Origin: CAVOGJ01 sp963700865
Lineage (GTDB): Bacteria; Planctomycetota; Planctomycetia; Pirellulales; Pirellulaceae
DNA length: 64,000 bases
NCBI GenBank assembly: GCA_963700865.1
Contig: CAVOZC010000018.1
Span: 620,001 to 684,000, forward strand
Direction: 5' to 3'
Shown here: positions 33,110 to 43,920 of the stretch, piece after piece
How positions within the stretch are numbered: the first letter of the stretch is position 1
Layout: each line of letters opens with the position of its first letter
Notes under the pieces: model-generated
The model's database searches: none
The model's input: only the letters and a program-made list of their open reading frames with translations
Told to the model about the DNA's origin: nothing
Translations under genes and position numbers: made by a program

Positions 33110-33844
33110 ATGGCTGTGGCGATCGAACACTTCCACCATGTCTTGCCGGCCGATCCACAGGAGGCCGACACGCTTCTTCGCCGTCTGGCCCATGAGTTGG
33201 TGATCCGCCAGGGAATTTCCGAGGCGGCTCGGGCGGCGTTCGCCGCCACGTCGCCGGGCTGCGGTGTCCCGTCCTCTGCCATCGAAGGCATCATTTCCGC
33301 GGTCGCAGTCGGAATCGATTGTCTGCGGCAGGGGAATCCGCGACTCGACGCCGAGTTGACGATGCGTCAAGGCCCGCTGCGGATGCAGTACGAGGCCCGC
33401 GGGCCCGGGCTGATCAGGGCCATGCAACGTTCCCACCCGCAAGTCACCGTGCCCGCCCGCGTGATCGTGGCATGCGTGCCCCCCTTTGGTCATGGGGGGG
33501 TCGCGTTCATTCCTGGCACAGCGACACTGCTCTTTGAATCGCCGCTGACCGATTTGACGCCGGAACTGCCGGAGGTGCTGCGGCTGGTGTGGGGGCTGTG
33601 CGGTATCGGGATCGGGGACGGCACCTCGGCAGTCGCAGGGCCTGCCATGGATGCCGAACGGTGCCGGCTGATCGCGCCGCTCCTGTCGGCGGCACAATCA
33701 TTGGAATTGGCCCGCTACGATCGGGCCACCGTAGACAGGGCACTCGACATGTGGCTGCCCCCGGCCAGCGGTCAGGCTCACCCGCAGCGGCCAGCGGCCG
33801 ACGAACTCATGGCGGACTGGGATGCTGAGCCCCGGAGTCCGTGA
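33110..33844 (+). CDS. Hypothetical protein, no family recognised
   Basis: I do not recognise this 244-residue protein. It is Ala/Leu/Pro-rich with no signal peptide and no clear membrane helix. Visible features are an N-terminal helical part (EADTLLRRLAHELVIRQG), a Gly/Pro stretch CVPPFGHGGVAFIPGTAT, and GLCGIGIGDGTSAVAGPAMD. Codon usage matches its neighbours and GGGGAG lies upstream of the ATG, which supports a real gene. It lies divergently from lysS. Confidence 0.55.
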   Translation: MAVAIEHFHHVLPADPQEADTLLRRLAHELVIRQGISEAARAAFAATSPGCGVPSSAIEGIISAVAVGIDCLRQGNPRLDAELTMRQGPLRMQYEARGPGLIRAMQRSHPQVTVPARVIVACVPPFGHGGVAFIPGTATLLFESPLTDLTPELPEVLRLVWGLCGIGIGDGTSAVAGPAMDAERCRLIAPLLSAAQSLELARYDRATVDRALDMWLPPASGQAHPQRPAADELMADWDAEPRSP

Positions 33845-33979
33845 GCATCATGACCGCACGGTTTTTCAGGAATGGGTCGGGAACGTGGCCGGGTGGATCG
33901 AGTCGGGATTGCAGCCATTCGTGTTCACGCGCAGTCCCCATGACGGGCAGGCGCCCGCCTGTGCGCGGGCATTTCATGA

Positions 33980-34106
33980 GCGGCCACGGCAGACGGCGAT
34001 CTGGTTTCTCACAGAGGCACGGAGCACACAGAGCTCCGCTGGTGGCTCGCTCGCGGTGCGCGACCCCACCTCCGTGGTCTCTGCGGCTCCGCGAGAAAAT
34101 ACTGCC
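33980..34106 (+). repeat. Dispersed intergenic repeat, copy E
   Basis: The block runs from GAGCGGCCACGGCAGACGGC through CACAGAGGCACGGAGCACAC and CACCTCCGTGGTCTCTGCGG to GAGAAAATACTGCC. It aligns over its whole length with 45778-45904. The first and last parts are nearly identical; the middle about 30 bases differ. Confidence 0.7.
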
Positions 34107-34234
34107 GTCCGGCACTGGTTGACACCATAAGTGCACCTTCTCCTGGGCGGCTTGTCAGCCGTACCTACTCGCGTCGGCAGTCGGCGAGTTCGCGTGGCGC
34201 CATTCCAGTCTCTTGAGCGGACGCCTGCGCAGGC

Positions 34235-34297
34235 CACGACGGCGCTCAAATCGCCGTCACTGCAAAACGGAGTTACCCCGATGTATTGGCCATCTTG
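34235..34297 (+). pseudogene. Remnant of a glutamate-dehydrogenase-like gene
   Basis: The stretch from CACGACGGCGCTCAAATCGC to the end of GGCCATCTTGAG aligns with 41042-41108 in the glutamate dehydrogenase gene. I count 8 mismatches and one 3-base gap over about 65 bases by hand. The translation HDGAQIAVTAKRSYPDVLAIL parallels HDGSQIAVIAKRSYPGLLANIL. Stops close the frame on both sides, so it is a dead fragment of a duplicate or of a related gene. Confidence 0.6.
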
Positions 34298-34562
34298 AGG
34301 TCGAGACGTGAGCGCGCACGTTCGGCAATCGCCTGACCACACTTGCCCCAAAACGTCGATCCGTCCTACCGCTCAGCGGCAGAGTCAAACGACATCACGT
34401 TGTGGTGTTCGTGGCTGAAGTTCGGAAATGAAGCAGCCATTGAATGGCTCGTGAGATCCGCTGGGCCGCCAATCGATTCCCTTCGGTCTCCGATTCAAAT
34501 TCGTGTCGCATCACTCGGTCTTCAGCTCCTATTCGGTGTGGAAGCAGATGCTCGATTAGCCT

Positions 34563-36044
34563 TCATTGGATGGCGACCACTACCCGCTGGTACCTGGTAA
34601 GTGGCGGTGAGCCGTTATCGGTCACTTCGCAGATGATATGGATGGTCTTTCCTCCGCTGGCATCCCCGGGCAGCGTGAAGGACGCGGACGGTTTCGCCGC
34701 ATCTTGGATTTCAATGATTCCCTTAAACGTTCCCGCTTCTTGGTATTGCCACCAACGATATTGCAGCTCATCTCCATCCGGATCGCTGGTCCCCCGGGCA
34801 CTCAATGCCACGGTTGATCCGGGCGGCACCCTTAAGTCCGCGGCATGGGCCAGCGCGACCACGGGTGCGTGATTTGCCTCGGCAGGCGATTTTACACACC
34901 AATCCGCCCGAGCCGCGAAGTCGTTTTGCAAGGCATCCGTCCAGCGCCACATCGGCTTAAAGTACTCACGTCGCTGCTCCTCAGTTGACGTCGACTCTTC
35001 GCGCAAGCTATTCCTGCCCCAGCCCGTGCTCCCATACCATCGCCCCGCCGGATACTCATAGCCAGCCACCGGCACCGGATCGAGCCATGTGTTGTCCCTG
35101 ACACGCACATACCGCCCGCCCCATCCGCCCCAGTCGGGCGACTCCATATTGCGCAGTCCGGTCACAATCGTATGCAGAAACGCTGGCGAGTCGCCTTCGG
35201 AGCGGAAATCCCCATTCTCCATTGCCTTGTAGAGCGAACATAGCGGCCCATGATTGTCCAGGATATTGGCCTTCATCCATGCCCCCTCGAGATACGGCTG
35301 CATCTCTTCGGGTTGAACTTGTTTCCAGCGATACGCAATCGCTTCGAACTGATCCGAGATGATGGTCGGAATTTCGTACTTGCCCCAATGGGGTCGGATG
35401 TAATCCTGGTACGTCGAATCTTGCTCCCAGATGAAGAAGAAACGCAACTTCTTCGCCACTTCGGCCATCCGGTGAGGGTGCTCTTCCTCGATCGTCTTGA
35501 GGGCCCGCGCAATCGTGTTGGGTCCGCCCCACGCCTGCAACCAAACGGGCCGCTCGTCCGACTTTTCCAGCAGCACCTTCACGATCAGTTGAGATCCCGC
35601 CGTCAACTCCTCCATTTCCCCTTCTGTTTTCACATTCCCCAGCAGCGTTCGTTCGCGCAGGTACTCCGGGGTCGGATACTCCGCATCATGCTTCACCAGG
35701 TTTGCGTAAACCTCCGCGTAGGCATTGAGATAGGGCTCGATCCAGCCATCTCCTGGCCACGAGTGGCCCTGCCAGTGATACTGCGAACTCGACGTCACGA
35801 TCCCTTCCACGTCCCACTCATTCGTATTCAGCAGAAACCGAACCATCGAGCATTGGTCATCAATCTCTCCGTCGCTCGTGACGATAATACGTTGTTTCTG
35901 AAACGACGGTTCCGCCGGGCTGCCGTTTTCATGATGCTTGTTTTCCTGCGCTGACGCGTGAGCGGCAAACGCCAGGAATCCGCCGAGTGTCATGAGGGAC
36001 CATGTCAGCAGGTATTGCATGGCCAGTTCGGTTTTTTTATTCAT
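34563..36044 (-). CDS. Secreted DUF1593 (Sde182-type) nucleoside-hydrolase-like protein
   Basis: The 493-residue protein has a signal peptide (MNKKTELAMQYLL...FAAHASAQ). The nucleoside-hydrolase-like domain shows RIIVTSDGEIDDQCSMVRFLL (calcium-site-like DGEIDD), VEGIVTSSSQYHW, and VWLQAWGGPNTIARAL. A C-terminal Ig-like domain follows (DLRVPPGSTVALSARGTSDPDGDELQYRWWQYQE). This is the layout of DUF1593 proteins, first annotated as cellulose-binding in Saccharophagus. The gene is last behind a ribose-type transporter operon, so hydrolysis of an exported N-riboside followed by sugar uptake is an attractive inference. ATG 36044 begins the signal peptide. Confidence 0.82.
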   Translation of the reverse strand: MNKKTELAMQYLLTWSLMTLGGFLAFAAHASAQENKHHENGSPAEPSFQKQRIIVTSDGEIDDQCSMVRFLLNTNEWDVEGIVTSSSQYHWQGHSWPGDGWIEPYLNAYAEVYANLVKHDAEYPTPEYLRERTLLGNVKTEGEMEELTAGSQLIVKVLLEKSDERPVWLQAWGGPNTIARALKTIEEEHPHRMAEVAKKLRFFFIWEQDSTYQDYIRPHWGKYEIPTIISDQFEAIAYRWKQVQPEEMQPYLEGAWMKANILDNHGPLCSLYKAMENGDFRSEGDSPAFLHTIVTGLRNMESPDWGGWGGRYVRVRDNTWLDPVPVAGYEYPAGRWYGSTGWGRNSLREESTSTEEQRREYFKPMWRWTDALQNDFAARADWCVKSPAEANHAPVVALAHAADLRVPPGSTVALSARGTSDPDGDELQYRWWQYQEAGTFKGIIEIQDAAKPSASFTLPGDASGGKTIHIICEVTDNGSPPLTRYQRVVVAIQ

Positions 36045-36120
36045 GATTATTCTCGGGATTGCGGCGAGCGGCCCGTGTCGTGGGCCGGTTGCGTGCCATG
36101 GACACATGGCAGGCAAGACA

Positions 36121-37119
36121 TCAGGTGTGGGAATTTGTATCTCCTCCGCCTTTGCATCGATCAATGGCCACGGCCAAGAGGATCACGACCCCCTTGACGA
36201 CTTGTTGCCAAAAGGGAGACACATCTAACAGGACCAGTCCACTGTTGAGGACGCCGATAATCAGACATCCAATCACCGTCCCCCAGATCGAACCGCGGCC
36301 GCCGGACAGCGATGTCCCGCCAATGACGACCGCCGCGATGCTGTCCAGTTCGTAGCCGGTGCCCGCGTTCGGTTGGGCCGAATCCAGTCGCGAGGTCACG
36401 ATCAGTCCGGCGACGGCTGATAGACCGCCGGCCAGCGTGTAGATCCAGCGTTTGACTTCGATCGACGTCTCAAGCCGGAAAGCCGGGCGGCCTGCTCGTT
36501 GCCACCCACGGCATAAATGTAGCGACCAAAGCGCGTCTTATTCGTCACGACGATGAACGCGACGGATAACCATCCCGAAATCCAAACCGGAACGGGGATA
36601 CTCAGAAAGCTGGCCGTACCAATCGTGGCAAACGAAGGACCCAATCCGGTAATCGGAAAGCCTTTGGTCCACAGCATGGTTAAGCCGCGGGCGATGCTGA
36701 GCATGCCGAGCGTCGCCACAAATGGTGGAATGCGAACGCGCGTGATCATCTGGCCGTTAAACCAACCTAGCAACATGCCGACGGCGAGTCCCGCGAGTAT
36801 GCCACCGACCACGGTGAACTCCAGTTGAAGGCCCAGCCACGGGATCGGCACTGGAGACTTGATCAGCCCGGCGGTGACCGCTCCAGCCAATGCGAGTATC
36901 GATCCAACCGACAAATCAATGCCACCTGCGATGATGATCATCGTCATGCCGATCGACAGACAGACGTTCACCGAAATCTGCCGCATGATGTTCCACCCGT
37001 TGGCCGACGTCAGGAACCGATCGGACAGCAGGCTCATCGCCGTCACCATCAGCATCAGCACGAGCAGCGACTGGAAGCGGCTGATGAATTTCAAGAGTTG
37101 TTTTCATGGAGCGATGCAT
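36121..37119 (-). CDS. rbsC: Ribose-type ABC permease RbsC, two frame breaks
   Basis: The permease frames together give about 330 residues of the RbsC/BPD_transp_2 family: SVNVCLSIGMTMIIIAGGID, LSVGSILALAGAVTAGLI, GWFNGQMITRVRIPPFVATL, YAVGGNEQAARLSGL, then VKRWIYTLAGGLSAVAGLIV and YELDSIAAVVIGGTSLSGGR in a second frame. The break near 36475 fits one missing base. The likely start is ATG 37119, overlapping the rbsA stop as TGATG (MHRSMKTTL...). It needs one extra base near 37095-37100 to enter the main frame, which otherwise opens only with TTG 37094. The product is an inner-membrane sugar permease. Confidence 0.8.
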
Positions 37120-38670
37120 CAGTCGCTGCTCCTGCTGGAAAAGCCGGGAACAGCAGCCTGCATCAACTTTTCTTCCGTCGCTTCTTCGCGGAGGAACTCG
37201 GCCGTCTTTCGGCCTTCGCACATGACCATCATGCGATCCGATATCCCTAGAATTTCGGGAAGCTCTGACGAAACCACAACGATTGCCATGCCCTGTTGTT
37301 TCAGTTGATCGATCAGTCCGTAGATTTCGCGCTTGGCGTTCACGTCGATTCCGCGAGTTGGTTCGTCGAGCAGCAGCACGCGAGGGGCTGTGCTGAGCAC
37401 TCTGCCCAAGACGACTTTTTGCTGATTCCCGCCGCTCAAGGCACGCACCGCCTGACGTACCGATGGTGTTTTGATCGACAATTGTTCGATATAGTAATGG
37501 GCATGCCGTTGCTCAAGTCGTCGATTGAGCAATGCGCACGACTCGATGAGGCCGATGTTCGACAGGCTGATGTTGTTCTCGACACTCATGTCCAGAACCA
37601 AGCCTTGCTCCTTACGATCTTCGGGTACCAGTCCAATGCCATGTTGCATGGCGACGACGGGCGATCTCACGATCGCAGCGTTCACCATGAATAAAAATCG
37701 AACCGCTGGTGGATTTCGGATGAAGTCCAAAGATGGATTCGAGAAGTTCCGTGCGTCCAGCCCCCATCAGACCGAAGATTCCCAGTACTTCGCCCGCGGC
37801 AACCGCAAAGGAAACATCGTCGACCGACCATCGTTCGCCAACGCCCGATCGCTGACTGAGCGAATCGACTCGCAGAACTTCTTCACCGATGGTCGCGATA
37901 TGCCGCGGGTACATTTCGCTGAGATCACGACCTACCATCAGGCGAACAATTGCTTCCTGCTTGGTATGGCTATGTTACGACTGTGTCGACAAACTTGCCG
38001 TCGCGCAGGACCGTGATCCGATCCGTGATCCGTAGCAGTTCGTCCAGTTTGTGCGAGACATAGACGATTGCGATCCCTTCTTGCCGTAACGAGTCGATCA
38101 GCTTGAACAGCACTTCAACCTCACAGTCGCTGATCGCCGAAGTCGGTTCGTCCATGAAAATAACGCGGGCCTGGGAATTCAGCGCCTTGGCGATTTCCAC
38201 GATCTGCTGTTGTCCGACTCGCAACGTGTTCACGCGGGCGCGGGGATCGATGGACGGGTCGAGTCGTGCCAGCAGTTCCTGGCAGCGCTGCTTCTCCGTT
38301 TTGGCATCGATCAGCCCGCTTTTGCCGACGTATTTCGCGTCCCAGAAAGATGTTTTCAGCGACCGACAAGATAGGGAATCAGGTTCAGTTCCTGATAGAC
38401 GATGCAGATGCGTTGCCTCAATGCTTCGCTCGGATTGGCAAAACGCACCGGCTGACCATCGAGCAGAATTTCGCCCTCGGTGGGCTGTTGCGCTCCGGCG
38501 AGAATATGCATCAACGTGGTCTTGCCGGCACCGTTTTCACCGATCAAACCGTGAACTTCACCGGCGTGGAGATCAAAGTCCACGTGATCCAGCGCCAGCA
38601 CGCCGGGGAATTTCTTGACGATGCCACGGCCTGACAGCACCGGTGTGGCGGATGGCATGGCCGCGTTCAC
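37119..38670 (-). CDS. rbsA: Ribose-type ABC ATPase RbsA, four frame breaks
   Basis: Two ABC modules are recognisable across five frames and total the normal length of about 510 residues. Module 1 shows GIVKKFPGVLALDHVDFDLH, GLIGENGAGKTTLMHILAGA, SVAENIFLGREI, LRVGQQQIVEIAKALNSQAR and VIFMDEPTSAISD. Module 2 shows GEVLGIFGLMGAGRTELLES, IGLVPEDRKEQGLVLDMSVE, ALSGGNQQKVVLGRVLS and VLLLDEPTRGIDV. Breaks near 38360, 38325, 37962 and 37680 each fit one extra base. The start GTG 38670 overlaps the DUF2291 stop (GTGA). With all motifs intact, sequence error seems likelier than decay. Confidence 0.78.
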
Positions 38671-39364
38671 TTCGTCGACTCCGCAATTGTGATGGTCTTA
38701 AGCTGAACGGGAACCAGTTTGAGTGGATCGAACCCTTCGTCGTCGCGAACTTCGCCGCAACCAACAAACTCCACGTGGTTCCCACAACCAGTTGGTCGCG
38801 AATGGGACCAATCACCTCCGATTCACAGCGCTTGTTCAATTCCGCCGACAGCCGGTTGAAGTCCTGCGAATTGGGAAAGTCATCGACGTTGACCAGGCCC
38901 GTGGCATCGCGAATCGCATTGCTGACGAGAATGCCGATTTCCAGAGCAACACGTTGCGTTTGGCCGTCGATGACCAGTCGACATTCGTCTTCCTGGACGG
39001 TTTCGACCTGACCGCGTCCTCGCAGCAAGAGAAATGTCGGTCCGCCCAGTCCCACTTCTCGACCGAACGTTCGTCGTGCGCCGCTGGCATCCGTCGCGGC
39101 CATCGCCAACACATCGTCGACGGTGGCCGCATTTCCGGCGGCCTTGGGCAGTCGTTCGGTCCACAGTGTTTCAATGAACCTGTCGATGTCGGAAGGTGAG
39201 GAGTCACTCATTCGATCGGCCTTCGCATCCGCTGGAGAACGCAAATCGCTGGCGGGATTGACCACCGGTCCCAGTTCGCGAATTCGCACCAATGGAAAAA
39301 AGTAAAGCAACACGCCTGCGGCAACCGCGTAGATCGCCAGCCGAGCGAATCTGTGCAGCGCCAT
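38667..39364 (-). CDS. DUF2291 family lipoprotein-like protein of the ribose operon, one frame break
   Basis: From ATG 39364 (MALHRFARLAIYAVAAGVLLYFFPLVRIREL) the frame gives a membrane-anchored protein with GRGQVETVQEDECRLVIDGQ, VALEIGILVSNAIRDATGLV and VDDFPNSQDFNRLSAELNKR, matching DUF2291. Near 38780 one base appears missing. The alternative frame then supplies VEFVGCGEVRDDEGFDPLKL and a proper end (KTITIAESTK, stop 38667-38669). DUF2291 genes recur beside rbs-like transporters, where their role is unknown. The start shares one base with the rbsB stop (TGATG) and the stop overlaps the rbsA GTG. Confidence 0.78.
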
Positions 39365-40416
39365 CACTCTTTCTTCCCAAAGCCGGTGAATTTGTCGATA
39401 TTCTGGGCGTTGACCAGATCGACATTCACCGGAATCTTCTGCTGGAAGTCGCGTTTTCCATTGGCCAGATACTCGTGTGCGAATTCAGCCGACGTCTTTG
39501 GCCATCAATCTTGGATACTGCATCACGGTCGCCGCGATCTTCCCTTCAGCGATGGACTGCACTACGTCTGCCGATCCGTCGTAGCCGAAAATCTTGACTT
39601 GATCCGCTTTTCCTGCTCCCAGCAATGCCTGGTAGGCCCCCATCGCCATCGCATCGTTGCCACAGAACACAGCCGAGATTTCGTCCTGCGACTGCAGCAT
39701 CGATTCCATCACTTCCAACGCCTTGTTGCGATCAAAGTCGGCGGCTTGCTGAGCGACCATCTTCAGGCCTTCGTACCGATCGACCACACTATGAAATCCC
39801 TTCGAGCGATTCCAAGTGTTGTTGTCTCCGACCAGACCCAACAATTCAACGTATTTTCCATCCTTGCCGACTTGTTCGACGAAGTACTTTCCCAGCTCGA
39901 CGCAGCCGGAATAGTTGTCGGACAACAGTTGGACGGTGGCTGCGTCGGTCGAGTTAATTTCGCGGTCGATGCAGAACACGGGGATGCCAGCCTCCTTCGC
40001 CCGCTTTGACGTTCGCCACCGAACCGTCCGCATCGGTCGGATTGAACAAGAATCGCTCCGTACTCCGCGGCGATAACGTTGTCGAAGTGGGCAGCTTCCT
40101 TGGACGTATCGTTTTGCGAGTCGAACAGGGTGGCTTCGTAGCCGAGTTCGATGGCTCGATCGCGAGCCGTTTCGCCCAACACGACAAACCACGGATTGTT
40201 CAGCGTGGAAATGACGACAGCAATTCTTCGCTTTGTGGACGGCTTGCCTTGTCCGTCGGTTGCGTTGTCTTCAGCACCTGAAGTTGTGGCAGCCCCTTCG
40301 TCCGGACCGCGCTTCGTCCCGGATGGTGAGCAGCCGACCACGCTGGCCAAACAAGCGGCGATCACCAAGGTCCTGGCGAACGGGAAAATTACACGGAAGT
40401 GACATCGAGTGATCAT
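39364..40416 (-). CDS. rbsB: Ribose-type substrate-binding lipoprotein RbsB, three frame breaks
   Basis: ATG 40416, with AAGGAACC upstream, opens a lipoprotein signal (FARTLVIAACLASVVGCSPS). The periplasmic-binding fold follows: RIAVVISTLNNPWFVVLGET, ARDRAIELGYEATLFDSQND, LFNPTDADGSVANV, RAKEAGIPVFCIDREINSTD, YVELLGLVGDNNTWNRSKGF and AVFCGNDAMAMGAYQALLGA. The end AEFAHEYLANGKRDFQQKIP ... NIDKFTGFGKKE lies in a third alternative frame. Breaks near 40055, 40010 and 39494 each fit one extra base. It is the first gene of the coupled operon rbsB-DUF2291-rbsA-rbsC. Confidence 0.82.
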
Positions 40417-40831
40417 GCACGGTTCCTTATCCCAAAGTGAAAAAGCCAGCGACAAGTTGGGAATGGCGCTGTGCGGAAACAGGTTTTTGCGTTGAGAGGA
40501 CGCTGCCAGGTCCGCCCGTCCCCCCCGACAATTGCAGTTCCCCGTTAATAACTTTTCAAAGTATGCGTTGGAATGCCGTCACCAACATGTGCGTCCATTA
40601 GCGCGTAACGGCGGTTCAAAAAACCACCGTTGTCTGGTGTTGCGCTGCTGTGGTCTTGCTGCGTGGCGTACTTGTGCTTCCGCGGTACTGCCGGCCGATT
40701 TTCATGGCGAGGTCCGACTGTCTGTTTTTCCTGCCGAGCTCGCGATTCGCCGCAGACGGGACACGAAATCCGCGGACGTTGTTGGTAAACTTCACGGCTG
40801 TAAATTCTATGGTTTTGCATGAGATACGACG
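40417..40831. other. Divergent intergenic region with dispersed repeat copy A
   Basis: This 415-base gap lies between the rbs operon and the glutamate dehydrogenase gene. It contains a repeat copy at 40591-40640. No gene is supported; promoters for both sides are expected but not obvious. Confidence 0.4.
40591..40640 (+). repeat. Dispersed intergenic repeat, copy A
   Basis: GCGTCCATTAGCGCGTAACG followed by GCGGTTCAAAAAACCACCGT parallels copies at 43819, 45734 and 18616. Confidence 0.6.
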
Positions 40832-43692
40832 ATGACGGATTGCGATCAAAGAAATCATTCGCTGCTGGCGGAACTGCGTGCTGAAATCGATTCGACCGTA
40901 GAGGACGAGATTTCTGACATCATTCGCAATATGCCCGAAGAATATTTCCTCAGTCTGTCTCGCCGCGATCAGATGACCCATCTGAAGGCCCTGTTGGCGA
41001 TGATTGTCTGCGGCTTACAGGACGAAATTATGCTTCGCAGTCACGACGGCAGTCAAATCGCCGTCATTGCGAAACGGAGTTACCCTGGTTTATTGGCCAA
41101 CATCTTAAAGCGGCTGCCGAGCGATCTTCCCCTGATCGGTGCCACGGCATTTACTTCCAAGCAGCACGATTTCATCATCGACTTATTTCAGTTCAAAGCA
41201 CCTGATACCGAGGATATCGACGAAACATGGCAAGAAACGGTTGAATTCACGGCCACGCAAGTCGTGCGCATGACCGGCGCGGAAGCGGATGAGGTTGCCA
41301 GATTTGTCCGTTCCTACCATCGCGGGAATCACGTCCTTTCACTGTCGCATGAAGTCGCGGAACAATTTCTGGCATTTCAAGGGCTGCAGCACGCTAATGA
41401 CATCCATATCCGTTGGCATTCGAACCCGGACCGCAACGTCGCCAAAATCGTGGTCGCCGTTGGGAGCGCTAGTGCTCGCGACGTCTTCGAGCGGGCTGCC
41501 GAGTTTCTAGCGCAAGAATCCATCGACGTCGAACAAGCGTACTTTGACGACCTCCAAATCAGTCCCGACTGGCACAACGCGATCGTGACGTTCAATGTCA
41601 ATACGGCGGGTCAATCTCGCCATGAATGCTGCAGTGAGCGGCTGGCACTTACCTGCGCGTGGATCAGGAAGTGATACGTTTGCACCTTCAAGATGGCGAA
41701 TCCGCGGATCTCGAAGATACTGAAGTCTTTTTTGCCGTTACCCGACTGGCAGGCCATCTCATTCATTTCGGAGGCGAACACGTTCCGTTCCGACGAGTTC
41801 AGATGATCGCACTGGATCATCGAACGTACGTGTGTCATTTGTTGGACGGGATGCGGCGGCGATTGTCCGTCAACGGCTTGCCTGAGGGAGCTGGCCAGCA
41901 AGTTGACCAACAGCAAGCATCGGTAAAAACCAACCAGCCCGCGATCCGACTCGTATTGTCAGCGATCGAATCCATTGCTCAGTTCACGACGGCGTGGAAT
42001 CTCACGGCGCCCGGGCGGCGATCCATGTCAATTCGACTAGGCCCGGAGGTGTTCCAAGGGCTATCGGATGCAGAGCTCCCTTTCGCGGCGTTCTACGTGG
42101 CAGGAAACGGATTCGATGGATTTCACGTGCGCTTTGAGGATGTGGCTCGGGGTGGCATGCGGTTAGTGACGACGCGCGATCAAGAACATTTCTTGACAGA
42201 ATCGGTGCACACGCTTGAAGAGGCATACAGTCTGGCGGCAGCTCAACAACTGAAGAACAAGGACATCGCCGAGGGGGGAGCTAAGGCTACCATCTTGCTC
42301 CAACCGGGTGTCAATCCTGATCGAGCGGGGCGCGATTTCATCGATGGGTTGCTGGACCTGATCATTGGTCAAGGTGGAGAAGATGCGGAATTGTTATACC
42401 TGGGGCCGGATGAGAATGTCTCACCCGAGCTGATCGATTGGATTGTCGAGCGGAGCGCGGAACGCGGCTATCCGTTTCCCAATACTATCATGAGCTCAAA
42501 GCCAAGATCGGGAGTCAATCACAAAGAGTTTGGTGTGACCAGCGAAGGAGTTACGGCCTTCTTGAAACACGCGCTGCGGCATGCCGGCATTGATTCGGAG
42601 CGAGATTCCTTCTCTGTGAAGCTCACTGGCGGGCCCGACGGAGACGTCGCTGGAAACGGCATCAAAATTCTAATCAGGGAGTTCGCGGAACGCGTCAAGT
42701 TCGTAGGATTGGCCGACGGTAGCGGATCCGCCGTCGATCCCAAGGGTCTGGCGCACGACGAACTCTTGCGACTGGTGGATCAGCAGCTACCTATCGCCTC
42801 CTTCGACAAGTCACGTTTGTCCCCGCAAGGCTCAGTAAGCGGGCTAGTGACGCGAATGGACGTGGAACGCCGCAATGACCTCCAGTTCTCGGTGCAATCG
42901 GACGTCTTCATCCCGGCTGGTGGGAGGCCGTTCACGATTAATCATTCCAATTGGACCGCTTACTTTGATGACAACGGCCTACCCATGGCTCGTATCATCA
43001 TCGAGGGCGCAAACCTGTTCGTGCAAGACGCGGCGCATAAGAACTTATCCGATCGCGGCGTGCTTATCGTCAGAGATAGTTCCGCAAATAAGTGCGGCGT
43101 TATTTGTAGTAGCCTCGAGATTATTTCCGGCATGTTGCTCAGCGAAGACGAGTTCATGCGCATCAAGACGGTTTTCGTTCATGAAGTGCTGGCTCTGTTA
43201 CGACGACTGGCTGACATTGAGGCAACGTGTCTGTTTAACGAGAAAGAGAGGCTGCACGATGTGTCACTGCCAGAGTTGAGCGTTCTGATCAGCCACCAGA
43301 TACTTCGACTTGGCAACATCATTCATGCGGGTATCGCGGCTTGGACGTGGGAAGACAACGAGCTGGCAAATCAAATGGTGTTGCATTACCTGCCCGACTC
43401 CCTTGTCCGAGCCTGCGGAACGGGACTTGTCGAGCGGATTCCGGTGTCGTACCGCAATCAGTTGGTCGCCGCCATTCTGTCGAGCCAGATCACCTACCGA
43501 GAGGGTCATCAGCATCTTCGCCAGATGTCCGACTTGGATCTGGAAAAACTTGCCCTGCGATACTTGCGTCTCGATCCGCGAACCGAGGAGATGATCCGGC
43601 AGGTGGCCGCCACGGATATCCTGGATGCAGATCGAATTGTAAAGATACTTCGCTATGCTGGTTCCAAGGCGCAACGCGAACTTGGGCTCTAG
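40832..43692 (+). CDS. Large NAD-type glutamate dehydrogenase, frame broken at 41600-41660
   Basis: The two main frames add up to about 950 residues, the size of the large GDH class. The N-terminal part (MTDCDQRNHSLLAELRAEID ... WHNAIVTFNVNTA) is a regulatory region. The C-terminal part holds the dehydrogenase: FAAFYVAGNGFDGFHVRFED, VARGGMRLVTTRDQEHFLTE, LKNKDIAEGGAKATILLQPG with the substrate Lys, and SVKLTGGPDGDVAGNGIKIL as dinucleotide-binding turn. A short third-frame bridge (VNLAMNAAVSGWHLP) fits between them, so two single-base insertions near 41605 and 41648 explain the break. It releases ammonium from glutamate in the cytoplasm. Confidence 0.8.
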
Positions 43693-43920
43693 CCGGCCCT
43701 GTCCATCGATGGCAGCAGCCACAAAAAGAGGACAGTTGATGTCGACCGGTCTCTGCGACTCCGTGATAGATAAACGACAACCGTAGGAGCGTCCCTCGGC
43801 TTGTCGACACCTGGATGAGCGTCCATGAGCGCGTATCAGCGGTTGAAAAGACCAACCTTGGTCCGCGCCTACGGCAGGCGATGGTCGGGTTGGTTGCGTA
43901 CGGATCCCGAGGATCGCGCG
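43693..43920. other. Convergent intergenic region with dispersed repeat copy B
   Basis: This gap of about 230 bases contains the repeat at 43819-43860 and its GCCTACGGCAGGCG extension. No gene or terminator is clear. Confidence 0.4.
43819..43885 (+). repeat. Dispersed intergenic repeat, copy B
   Basis: GCGTCCATGAGCGCGTATCA, then GCGGTTGAAAAGACCAACCT and CGCGCCTACGGCAGGCGATG. It shares the CGCGTATCAGCGGTT core exactly with copy C at 45742-45756. Confidence 0.65.

Larger units (their letters stand above)
33845..34562. other. Non-coding region with repeat copy and a glutamate-dehydrogenase-like remnant
   Basis: This gap of about 720 bases has no supported gene. It holds copy E of the dispersed repeat (33980-34106) and a 63-base fragment resembling part of the glutamate dehydrogenase gene at 41042-41108 (34235-34297). 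Confidence 0.5.

Noticed and set aside
36121..40416. Interpreting the rbs operon as true pseudogenes or as programmed frameshifting
   Set aside because: Every break is a single base, motifs are intact on both sides, start-stop coupling is preserved, and no slippery heptamer or consistent signal is seen at the breaks; sequence error is simpler.
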